DNA from: an uncultured Eubacteriales bacterium
Lineage (GTDB): Bacteria > Bacillota_A > Clostridia > Oscillospirales > Oscillospiraceae
Assembly: GCA_900319835.1 (NCBI GenBank)
Contig: ONPY01000064.1
Location: forward strand, 1 to 15,421
DNA: 15,421 nucleotides
Direction: 5' to 3'
The notes beneath the pieces were generated by a model. That model had not been told where the DNA came from. It worked only from the letters and a program-made list of their open reading frames with translations, and did not search any database. A program made the position numbers and the translations under genes. Of the stretch, positions 6,714-12,287 are shown piece by piece; the first letter of the stretch is position 1; the number at the start of each line of letters is the position of its first letter.

Positions 6714-7901
6714 TCACTCGCACCCCACGCAGATGGTCAGATCCGAGGTGGCGAAGCTGCAGCAGGGGTGGATGTAGCCGTAGGCCAGATCTGCCTTGCG
6801 TCGGTGCTCCGTCCGCGCGGGGACGAACACCGTGCCTGCGAGCAGTTTAGACCTGCACCAGCCGCACTCGCCGCTGCGGCAGCGGGAGGGCGGCGTGAGC
6901 CCGGCACGCTCCATGGCCACCAGCACCGTCTCCCCTGACGCGCAGGGGACCGAATACTCCTGGTCCCGCATCCGGACGGTGAGGGTGAAGGTCTTGCCCG
7001 TGGCGTCGGCGGGCCAGCCCGCCTCCAGCGCGGCCTCCGTCACGCCGTAGGTCTTGCGGCGGATGCGGCGCTCCGGCAGACCCAGGGGGGCAATGGCCTT
7101 TTCCATGGCCTGCATCATGGCCGCCGGGCCGCAGACAAAGAGGGAATAGTCCCCCTCCGGGGCGTACTTTTGAAGAAGCTCTGTGGTGATGTAGCCGCTC
7201 TCGCCCCCGCCGCCGTTCTCCAGAACGTTCACCAAGCGGAAGCACTCGCATTTTGCGGCAAGGGTCTTGAGTTCCTCCCCCAGGAGGATGCTGTCAGTGT
7301 CCCGGCTGCCGTAGAGCAGGGTGAGGGAGAAGTCTTCGCTCCCCTCGTTGAGGGCCGCGGCCATGGCGTAAAAGGGCGTCACGCCGCTGCCGCCGCAGAC
7401 GCCGAGGATGTGTTTGGCGTCCCGCAGGCGGGTGTAGGTAAATTCCCCCAGCGGGGCCGAGGCGGTGACCTCTGTCCCTACCTTCCAGTTCGCGCAGATC
7501 CAGTTGCCGGCAAAGCCGTCCTCGGAGGGCTTGACGGTGATCATGTGTTTTCCCTCCTTGGCCCAGCTGGGCGGGCAGCAGAGGGAGTAGGCGCGGGTGA
7601 GGGTGGAGCCGCTGATGGCAAGCGCAAAGGACAGAAACTGCCCGGCGTTGAAGCGGGCCAGTTCCCCGCCGTCTGCCGCGGTGAGGACGAAGCTCTTCGC
7701 CCCGGCCTCACGCTCAATGACCTTCTCCACCCGCAGCTTCTGGCATTCCGGGTGCAGGGCTTTGGCCGTGACGTTTGCGGCGTAGTCCAGCTTCGGCGGC
7801 ACGGGCGCCCCCTGGGCGATATGCGCCATGCGCCGGGGCATGATGGCGCCCATTTTACTCAGATCCATTTTGGCCGCGTAACGCATCAGATCCTCTTTCA
7901 T
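6714..7901 (-). CDS. NAD(P)H:FAD/2Fe-2S reductase (first module)
   Basis: A 395-residue electron-transfer reductase. It has the same layout as the N-terminal part of the protein at 2553-4331: extension 1-50 with the shared KALHPE, FAD-binding RAYSL (103-107), GGSG (170-173) of the NAD(P) domain, CGP (257-259), and a C-terminal plant-type 2Fe-2S domain with Cys341, Cys346, Cys349 and Cys380 or 381. It ends four residues after Cys391 and has no membrane domain, so it should be cytosolic. The ATG overlaps the upstream oxidoreductase stop (ATGA) and follows GAGGAGGTGG. The TetR gene begins one base past the stop. The domain order (FAD, NAD, ferredoxin) matches reductase components that feed an oxygenase or, as proposed here, a partner flavoprotein. 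Confidence 0.88.
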   Translation of the reverse strand: MKEDLMRYAAKMDLSKMGAIMPRRMAHIAQGAPVPPKLDYAANVTAKALHPECQKLRVEKVIEREAGAKSFVLTAADGGELARFNAGQFLSFALAISGSTLTRAYSLCCPPSWAKEGKHMITVKPSEDGFAGNWICANWKVGTEVTASAPLGEFTYTRLRDAKHILGVCGGSGVTPFYAMAAALNEGSEDFSLTLLYGSRDTDSILLGEELKTLAAKCECFRLVNVLENGGGGESGYITTELLQKYAPEGDYSLFVCGPAAMMQAMEKAIAPLGLPERRIRRKTYGVTEAALEAGWPADATGKTFTLTVRMRDQEYSVPCASGETVLVAMERAGLTPPSRCRSGECGWCRSKLLAGTVFVPARTEHRRKADLAYGYIHPCCSFATSDLTICVGCE

Positions 7902-9430
7902 GCGGGGCCACCTCCTCTCATTTCACCGGCAATGCGCATGGCGGTGAGGAAGCCCGACATATACGAGGGCGAAAAGCCCGAGAGCCGCGCCCCGTGGCCG
8001 CCGGCGAAGTACAGGCCGGGGATGGTCTTCTCCGCCTGCTCGCCCATGTTCCGGCTCATCATGCCGTCCCAATCCTCCGGCGAGTAGCCGAAGACGGAGC
8101 CCTGGGGCGTGCCCAGGTAGCGGGCGTAGGTGACGGGTGTGGAAATGACGATCTCCTCGATGTGGTTTTTCAGGTCCACACCCAGCACCCGCTCGGTGCG
8201 CGCGATCAGCTTTTCGGCATAGGCCTCCTTGATCGCACGATAGTTGTCCGGCGTGACGTCGGCAAAAGCGTCGCCGTTGAACATGGCGGTCAGATACACG
8301 ATGCAGGTGCCCTCCGGGGAGGCGTCCGGCACCACGGCGTTGAGCACGTTCACGCTCATGTCGCCGTTTGTGTCCCGGCTGCCGCCGTTTCGGATGTTCT
8401 CCGCGTTCTTGATGGAGCTGTTGATAAAGGTGGCGTAGTCGGTAAAGCCCAGCTCCCGCCAATCGCGGTCCAGCCCCAGGAACACGCAGAAGGCCCGGGC
8501 ACCGAAGGTGCGGGCGTTGGCCTTCTTCAGCTCCATCACCGGCGCCTCTGCCGCATCCAGAAGTTTCCCGTAGACCAGATGCGGCATGATGTTGCACAGC
8601 ACCCGCGGGGCTTTGATTTTACGGCCGTCGGCAAGCTGGACGCCGGAGACGGCGCCGGCATCGGTGCAGATCTTCGTGACCTCACAGTTATACCAGATGT
8701 CGCAGCCGAAGCGCTTGGCGCTGTTTGCCAGGGCGGTGGACAGGCCGAAGGAGCGCAGGTCCGTCTGGGACGCGCCCTCGGTGATGAAGGAGTCCGTCAT
8801 CAGCATGAAGCGGGCCGCGTCGATTTTCGAGGTGTCGCCGCACTGATAGAGGGCGAACATGGACAGAATGTTCCGCAGCAGCTCCGGCAGCTCCAGAGCC
8901 TCGAACATCTCGTCCACGGTGCTGGAGGCCAGACGGTAGTAGTTGGGGTGCTCCCGGGCCATCTGGGCGGGATCCGGCCGCCCGCGGGCTGCGGAGAGCG
9001 CCGCAAGGCCGCGGTTGAGATCGTCGCACATGGCGGCAAAGCGGCCGAAGGCCTCCGCCGCGCCGGGACAGACCGCCTCCGCCGCCCGGGCGAAGGCTTC
9101 GCGCCCGACGCCCGCCTTGAACTCGAAGGGCTCCGGGCCGTCCACGATAAAGTGCAGGGATTCGGGGATGGGATAGAAGTTCCGCTCCACGCCGAAGCGC
9201 TTGAACAGCATGCCGATATCGCCGGTTTCCGCGCCGGGACCCACATAGGGCAGGTTGTGCAGCGAGGCCTCAAACTCAAAGCGCCCGCGCACAAAGCTGG
9301 CCGCGCAGCCACCGGGCAGATTGTGCTTTTCCAGCAGCAGTGTCTTCAGACCCATCTGCGACAGGGTACAGGCGGCGATCAGACCGCCGTTGCCTGCGCC
9401 GACGATGATCACGTCATAGGACTCCGCCAA
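7898..9430 (-). CDS. FAD-dependent oxidoreductase, phytoene-desaturase-like (first module)
   Basis: A 510-residue flavoprotein paralogous to the one at 4328-5887. It has GAGNGG at 11-16, Glu34 in LLEKHNLPGG, the shared SFVRGRFEFEASLH (45-58), RYLGTPQGS in the C-terminal third and the terminal FAD segment PGLYFAGGHGARLSGF. The start is taken as TTG at 9430: it follows AAAGGAGAG at six bases and gives the same N-terminal spacing to GxGxxG as the paralogue. The open frame extends upstream to 9577, but that part is untypical of the family and crosses the leader hairpin. A short upstream ORF ends two bases before the TTG. As first gene of the operon it shares an ATGA overlap with its reductase. 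Reaction and substrate are unknown; a redox change at C=C bonds of a hydrophobic compound is the family-based guess. Confidence 0.85.
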   Translation of the reverse strand: MAESYDVIIVGAGNGGLIAACTLSQMGLKTLLLEKHNLPGGCAASFVRGRFEFEASLHNLPYVGPGAETGDIGMLFKRFGVERNFYPIPESLHFIVDGPEPFEFKAGVGREAFARAAEAVCPGAAEAFGRFAAMCDDLNRGLAALSAARGRPDPAQMAREHPNYYRLASSTVDEMFEALELPELLRNILSMFALYQCGDTSKIDAARFMLMTDSFITEGASQTDLRSFGLSTALANSAKRFGCDIWYNCEVTKICTDAGAVSGVQLADGRKIKAPRVLCNIMPHLVYGKLLDAAEAPVMELKKANARTFGARAFCVFLGLDRDWRELGFTDYATFINSSIKNAENIRNGGSRDTNGDMSVNVLNAVVPDASPEGTCIVYLTAMFNGDAFADVTPDNYRAIKEAYAEKLIARTERVLGVDLKNHIEEIVISTPVTYARYLGTPQGSVFGYSPEDWDGMMSRNMGEQAEKTIPGLYFAGGHGARLSGFSPSYMSGFLTAMRIAGEMRGGGPA

Positions 9431-9432
9431 GG

Positions 9433-9465
9433 CTATCTCTCCTTTCCTGTTACTGTCTTCTTCAT
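9433..9465 (-). promoter_or_regulatory. Ten-codon upstream ORF in the redox-operon leader
   Basis: On the - strand AAGGAAGGG precedes ATG (9465-9463) of a small frame reading MKKTVTGKER, whose TAG (9435-9433) lies two bases before the TTG start of the oxidoreductase. It overlaps the gene's own ribosome site. Such an arrangement could couple translation at the weak TTG start to translation of the short ORF. It may also be chance. Confidence 0.3.
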
Positions 9466-9503
9466 AAAGTCCCTTCCTTTCTCTTTTTATATCCCGTATT
9501 GCT

Positions 9504-9520
9504 TGCATCCTTCGGATGCA
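9504..9520. repeat. Small hairpin in the redox-operon leader
   Basis: TGCATCC (9504-9510), loop TTC, GGATGCA (9514-9520), a perfect 7-bp stem. It lies between the leader terminator-like hairpin and the ribosome site of the first oxidoreductase, so it would be part of the leader RNA. Confidence 0.4.
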
Positions 9521-9531
9521 GGAATCCCCAA

Positions 9532-9591
9532 AAAGCGGACAGGCGCCACGCTTTCGTGCCTGTGCTGACGAAAACAAAATGGCGCCTGTCC
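9532..9591 (-). terminator. Terminator-like hairpin inside the redox-operon leader
   Basis: GGACAGGCGCCA (9537-9548) pairs perfectly with TGGCGCCTGTCC (9580-9591), with a nested TTTCGT/ACGAAA stem (9552-9557 with 9568-9573) inside the loop. Read leftward, the stem is followed by GCTTTTTGG, so it has the form of an intrinsic terminator about 90 bases downstream of the predicted start of transcription and about 100 bases before the coding start. That position fits an attenuator. Confidence 0.55.
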
Positions 9592-9602
9592 TGTTCCATT
9601 TG

Positions 9603-9718
9603 AAAAAGCGACACGCGTGCCACTTTGCTTGGCCCCATTATAGCGCGGTAGGAAACCTGCGTAAAGGGGGCAAATCTGTCATGACAAAAATCTGTATGCT
9701 GTCACAAAAAGCGACACG
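9603..9718. repeat. Pair of 13-bp direct repeats flanking the redox-operon promoter
   Basis: AAAAAGCGACACG occurs at 9603-9615 and again at 9706-9718, 103 bases apart, one on each side of the -35/-10 pair. The first copy overlaps the palindrome CACGCGTG (9612-9619). They could be binding sites for a regulator or remnants of a duplication. Confidence 0.5.
9637..9665 (-). promoter_or_regulatory. Promoter of the redox operon
   Basis: On the - strand TTTACG (9665-9660) and a perfect TATAAT (9642-9637) are separated by 17 bases. Transcription would begin near 9630 and run leftward through a leader of about 200 bases into the first oxidoreductase. This is the best promoter on the - strand in the window. 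Confidence 0.75.
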
Positions 9719-9743
9719 GAAATTGGCAATTTTCACAATGTGA
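9677..9743. promoter_or_regulatory. Cluster of palindromes upstream of the redox promoter, candidate operators
   Basis: Three dyads lie side by side just upstream of the -35: TGTCATGACA (9677-9686), AAATTG-G-CAATTT (9720-9732) and TCACA-A-TGTGA (9733-9743). TetR-type regulators bind short palindromes at such positions, and a TetR gene is in this operon. Which dyad is used, if any, cannot be told from sequence alone. Confidence 0.4.
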
Positions 9744-9795
9744 CCGTAGGCTCCGCTTATCCTGTGCGTTCGACGGGAATCCCCGAAACGTTTTG

Positions 9796-9875
9796 TGAAA
9801 ATGAATAGTCATCGTCAAAAACGGCGCCAGGACCTGTCTGGCGCCGCTTTGCCCGGATTATTATTCTACAATGTG
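9796..9875 (+). repeat. 80-bp dispersed hairpin repeat, copy 2
   Basis: ATGAATAGTCAT (9801-9812), then the hairpin CGGCGCCAG (9822-9830) with CTGGCGCCG (9838-9846), then a tail ending TTATTCTACAATGTG. The same three parts occur in the same order and orientation at 2141-2220. This copy ends about 44 bases before the MATE promoter. It is not preceded by a nearby + strand gene, so it is unlikely to serve only as a terminator. Confidence 0.65.
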
Positions 9876-9918
9876 TGAGATCTGATCTGTGAAAGACGGT
9901 TATGAACAGCCACGCGCC

Positions 9919-9947
9919 TTGACATTCCCTGGGAAATCTGGTAGGAT
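9919..9947 (+). promoter_or_regulatory. Promoter of the MATE efflux gene
   Basis: A consensus -35 TTGACA (9919-9924), a 17-base spacer and TAGGAT (9942-9947). Transcription would begin near 9954, giving a leader of about 95 bases that contains a possible leader peptide and a complete terminator before the MATE start codon. Confidence 0.75.
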
Positions 9948-9974
9948 ACGAGAGCCTCGGAGGGCAAATCATTC

Positions 9975-10010
9975 GTGAGAAATGAGAAGCCGGATAAGAG
10001 AGCGGGCTGA
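9975..10010 (+). promoter_or_regulatory. Possible leader peptide ahead of the MATE attenuator
   Basis: GGAGGG (9959-9964) lies 10 bases before GTG (9975-9977), which opens an 11-codon frame reading MRNEKPDKRAG with its TGA (10008-10010) at the tip of the terminator stem. A second frame begins with ATG at 9982, runs 21 codons through the whole hairpin (Arg-rich start MRSRIRERAE), and its TAA at 10045-10047 directly abuts the MATE ATG. A ribosome on either frame would occupy the 5' arm of the terminator. Translation is not proven. Confidence 0.4.
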
Positions 10011-10038
10011 GACGCCTGCTTCCTTATCCGGCTTTTTT
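9987..10038 (+). terminator. Intrinsic terminator (attenuator) directly before the MATE gene
   Basis: AAGCCGGATAAG (9987-9998) pairs with CTTATCCGGCTT (10023-10034); the stem continues inside as AGCGGG with CCTGCT (one G-U), closed by a short loop, and six T follow (10033-10038). The MATE ribosome site GGAGG starts at the next base. A full terminator between promoter and gene, with no gene in between, is the hallmark of an attenuated leader. Confidence 0.75.
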
Positions 10039-10047
10039 GGAGGATAA

Positions 10048-11406
10048 ATGGAAGAACAGATCAGGGACTTTACCAAAGGGCCGATCTTGCGCCCGCTGCT
10101 GGCCTTTTCCATGCCAATTCTGCTGGCGCTGTTTCTGCAGGCGCTCTACGGCGCGGTGGATCTGCTGGTGGTGGGCAAGTACGCCCTGGCGCGGGACGTG
10201 TCCGGCGTCGCAGTCGGTTCGCAGGTCATGCAGACGATCACCGGCCTTGTCAGCTCCTTTGCAATGGGAACAACGGTTCTGCTCGGGCAGAAGATCGGCG
10301 CGGGCAAGAGGGAAGAGGGCGGCCGGATCATCGGCACCAGCGTCGCGATCTTCTTCCTGGTGGGCACGGCGCTGACGGCGCTGATCCCGCTGCTCTCGGC
10401 GGCGCTGGCCAGGGCAATGAACGCACCGGAGGAGGCATTCTACCAGACGAGACAGTATATTGCCATCTGCGGCTTCGGCTCGGTGATGATTGTGGCCTAC
10501 AATGTGCTGGGCAGCATCTTGCGCGGACTGGGTGATTCCCGCACGCCGCTGATGACGGTCGCTATCGCCAGCGCCTGCAATATCGCGGGAGATCTGCTGC
10601 TGGTGGCGGGGCTGCACATGGGCGCCGCGGGCGCTGCCATCGCGACAGCTGCCTCCCAGACGATCAGCGTGCTGATCTCTATATGGATCCTCAGCCGGCG
10701 GACCCTGCCCTTTACCTTTACCCGGCGGGATATCCGGATTGAGAGTTCGATTTTTCGGGGCATTGTCCGCTTCGGTACCCCCATCGCACTGCAGGATCTG
10801 CTGGTCGGCCTGTCGTTTCTCGTGATCCTAGCCATCGTCAACAGCCTGGGACTGACCGCCTCGGCGGGTGTGGGCGTAGCGGAGAAGGTCTGCGCCTTCA
10901 TCATGCTGATTCCGCTTGCCTTCATGCAGGCCATGAGCGCTTATGTGGCGCAAAACCACGGCGCCGGAAAGAACGAACGCGCGGAGAAGGGGCTGCGCAT
11001 CGCCATCCTGGTGTCCACGGTCTTTGGCGCGGTGATGTTCTGGGCGGCCTTCTTCCACGGCGACCTGCTCTGCGGCATCTTCGCCCGGGACAGCGGTGTG
11101 ATCGCGGCGGGCTGTGACTATCTGCGGGCCTATGGCATTGACTGCCTGCTGACCTGCTTCCTGTTCTGCTTCATCGGCTTTTTCAACGGCCTGGGTGAGA
11201 CCGGCTTTGTCATGGCGCAGGGTATTGCCGCCGCGTTTTTGATCCGCATCCCGGTTGCCTGGTGGATGAGCCGGGCAACCGGCCGCCTGTTCTTCATCGG
11301 CCTGGGCGTCCCCTGCGCGACCGTGGCGCAGATCATCGCCTGCTTTGTTTTCTTCGCGCACATCCGAAAAAAGGAGAAGCTGAACGCCAGGTTCACGTAT
11401 GAATGA
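10048..11406 (+). CDS. MATE-family multidrug/Na+ (or H+) antiporter
   Basis: A 452-residue inner-membrane exporter with about 12 hydrophobic helices along its length and the internal two-fold layout of the MATE family. Family features include the N-terminal PILLALFLQALYGAVDLLVVG helix region (about residues 23-43), the loop GAGKREE followed by the next helix, the conserved ILRGLGDSRTPLM near 155-168, and a second-half equivalent NHGAGKNERA. It should use an ion gradient to expel cationic or aromatic compounds; the real substrate is unknown. ATG at 10048 follows TGGAGGATAA. The preceding leader with its own promoter and a terminator suggests induction by a drug, metabolite or translation stress. 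The gene appears to be transcribed on its own, divergently from the redox operon, and may or may not share its biology. Confidence 0.93.
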   Translation: MEEQIRDFTKGPILRPLLAFSMPILLALFLQALYGAVDLLVVGKYALARDVSGVAVGSQVMQTITGLVSSFAMGTTVLLGQKIGAGKREEGGRIIGTSVAIFFLVGTALTALIPLLSAALARAMNAPEEAFYQTRQYIAICGFGSVMIVAYNVLGSILRGLGDSRTPLMTVAIASACNIAGDLLLVAGLHMGAAGAAIATAASQTISVLISIWILSRRTLPFTFTRRDIRIESSIFRGIVRFGTPIALQDLLVGLSFLVILAIVNSLGLTASAGVGVAEKVCAFIMLIPLAFMQAMSAYVAQNHGAGKNERAEKGLRIAILVSTVFGAVMFWAAFFHGDLLCGIFARDSGVIAAGCDYLRAYGIDCLLTCFLFCFIGFFNGLGETGFVMAQGIAAAFLIRIPVAWWMSRATGRLFFIGLGVPCATVAQIIACFVFFAHIRKKEKLNARFTYE

Positions 11407-11449
11407 TCCGCAATGTCTGACCCCGCGCTATAGACGAATGTGTCAAAAA

Positions 11450-11478
11450 CTGATATAGTTTCAGTGCTTCCATATAAG
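11450..11478 (+). promoter_or_regulatory. Promoter of the MazG-like/deformylase genes
   Basis: CTGATA (11450-11455) and TATAAG (11473-11478) are 17 bases apart, in the short gap after the MATE gene and just before the ribosome site GGGGGAG (11484-11490). Each hexamer matches consensus at four or more positions. No terminator is obvious after the MATE gene, so read-through is also possible. Confidence 0.45.
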
Positions 11479-11495
11479 CAACAGGGGGAGAAACA

Positions 11496-11816
11496 ATGAA
11501 ACCGGAAACGATAGCGCGAATCCGCAAATTTTCAGCGGAGCGGGATTGGGAGCAGTTCCACACGCCCGCGAACCTGGCGAAGTCCATCTCCATCGAGGCC
11601 AATGAGCTGCTGGAGTGCTTCCAGTGGAGCGATACGGACTATGATCTTGCCCACGTGGGGGAGGAGCTGGCCGACGTGATGGTGTACTGCCAGAACATGC
11701 TGGACGCGCTCAAGCTGGACGCCGACGCGATCATCAACGCGAAGATGGATCAGAACGAGGCCAAGTACCCCGTCGAGAAATGCCGGGGCAGCAACGCGAA
11801 ATACGATCAATTGTAA
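11496..11816 (+). CDS. MazG-like nucleotide pyrophosphohydrolase
   Basis: A 106-residue all-helical enzyme of the MazG/dCTPase-like (RS21-C6 type) family that hydrolyses (d)NTPs to NMP and pyrophosphate, a house-cleaning activity in the cytoplasm. The metal-binding signature is present as ExxE (Glu37, Glu40 in EANELLE) and ExxD (Glu57, Asp60 in EELADVMVY), which coordinate Mg2+. The C-terminal part NEAKYPVEKCRG is typical of the family (KYPVEK preceding the end). ATG at 11496 follows GGGGGAG at good spacing. The length is normal for a single-domain member. The deformylase gene starts 10 bases after the stop, so the two are likely cotranscribed. The exact nucleotide preference cannot be read from sequence. 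Confidence 0.92.
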   Translation: MKPETIARIRKFSAERDWEQFHTPANLAKSISIEANELLECFQWSDTDYDLAHVGEELADVMVYCQNMLDALKLDADAIINAKMDQNEAKYPVEKCRGSNAKYDQL

Positions 11817-11826
11817 GAGGTGCGCG

Positions 11827-12237
11827 ATGATCAGACCCATTATGAAAGACCCGATCTTCCTCGCGCAGAAATCCGCGCCGGCCACGGCGCTGGATCTGCC
11901 TGTCGCGCAGGACCTGCGGGACACGCTCCAGGCTCACCGGGACGGCTGCGTGGGCATGGCGGCGAACATGATCGGCGTGGTCAAGCGGATCATTATCTTT
12001 GACGACAACGGCAGCGCGACCGTCATGTTCAATCCGGAGATCGTCAAGTGCTCCGGGGCTTACGAGGCCGAAGAGGGCTGCCTGTCATTGGCCGGCACGC
12101 GCAAGGCAAAGAGATACCGCTCGATCAAGGTGCAGTACCAGAACAAGCAGTTTCAAACGCGGCTCAAAACCTACACCGGCTGGACGGCGCAGATCATCCA
12201 GCATGAGATCGACCACTGCAACGGTGTGCTGATATAA
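11827..12237 (+). CDS. def: Small peptide deformylase, motif-1 glutamine replaced
   Basis: A 136-residue member of the peptide deformylase family, which removes the formyl group from new proteins. Metal ligands are intact: Cys85 in EGCLS and His126/His130 in QHEIDH, with catalytic Glu127. Motif 1, normally GxGxAAxQ, reads CVGMAANM (41-48), so the glutamine that stabilises the oxyanion is Met48 and the first glycine is Cys41. From memory, short clostridial deformylases often carry this GMAANMIG form, so it is probably a subfamily trait and not decay, but its activity on formyl-methionine may differ. It is shorter than the usual ~150-190 residues because the C-terminal helix region is absent. 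ATG follows GAGGTG and lies 10 bases after the MazG-like gene. It may be an accessory copy; another def is likely elsewhere. Confidence 0.88.
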   Translation: MIRPIMKDPIFLAQKSAPATALDLPVAQDLRDTLQAHRDGCVGMAANMIGVVKRIIIFDDNGSATVMFNPEIVKCSGAYEAEEGCLSLAGTRKAKRYRSIKVQYQNKQFQTRLKTYTGWTAQIIQHEIDHCNGVLI

Positions 12238-12287
12238 ACCATAGGCATGATATGGTGAAGCGCAGAAAAGAAGACGGGAGAGTATGA

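Noticed and set aside
4328..9430. Carotenoid biosynthesis assignment for the phytoene-desaturase-like genes
   Set aside because: No phytoene synthase, isoprenoid or cyclase gene is in the window and the coupled ferredoxin-type reductases are not part of known carotenoid pathways; the superfamily is functionally broad.
7994..9568. A 524-codon open frame on the + strand
   Set aside because: Mirror of the first oxidoreductase; low-complexity composition and no ribosome site, while the - strand gene is unmistakable.
9431..9577. N-terminal extension of the first oxidoreductase to 9577
   Set aside because: The extra ~49 residues precede the family's usual start, cross the terminator-like hairpin, and no good ribosome site serves the upstream ATG; TTG at 9430 has one.
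9462..9599. A 45-codon frame in the leader of the redox operon (- strand)
   Set aside because: It reads through both arms of the hairpin but its ATG is preceded by CTTTTTCAA with no ribosome site, and the sequence has no recognisable features.
9516..9743. A 75-codon frame on the + strand over the redox promoter
   Set aside because: No ribosome site, composition unlike a protein, and it covers the -35/-10 and palindromes of the divergent operon.
9757..9972. A 71-codon frame on the - strand before the MATE gene
   Set aside because: It overlaps the dispersed repeat and the MATE promoter and has no ribosome site or motif.
10005..10020. CTGAGA in the MATE leader resembling part of a TPP riboswitch
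   Set aside because: The other conserved TPP blocks (such as ACCTGAT and the following GCGTAGGGAA) are absent and the bases form the loop of the terminator.
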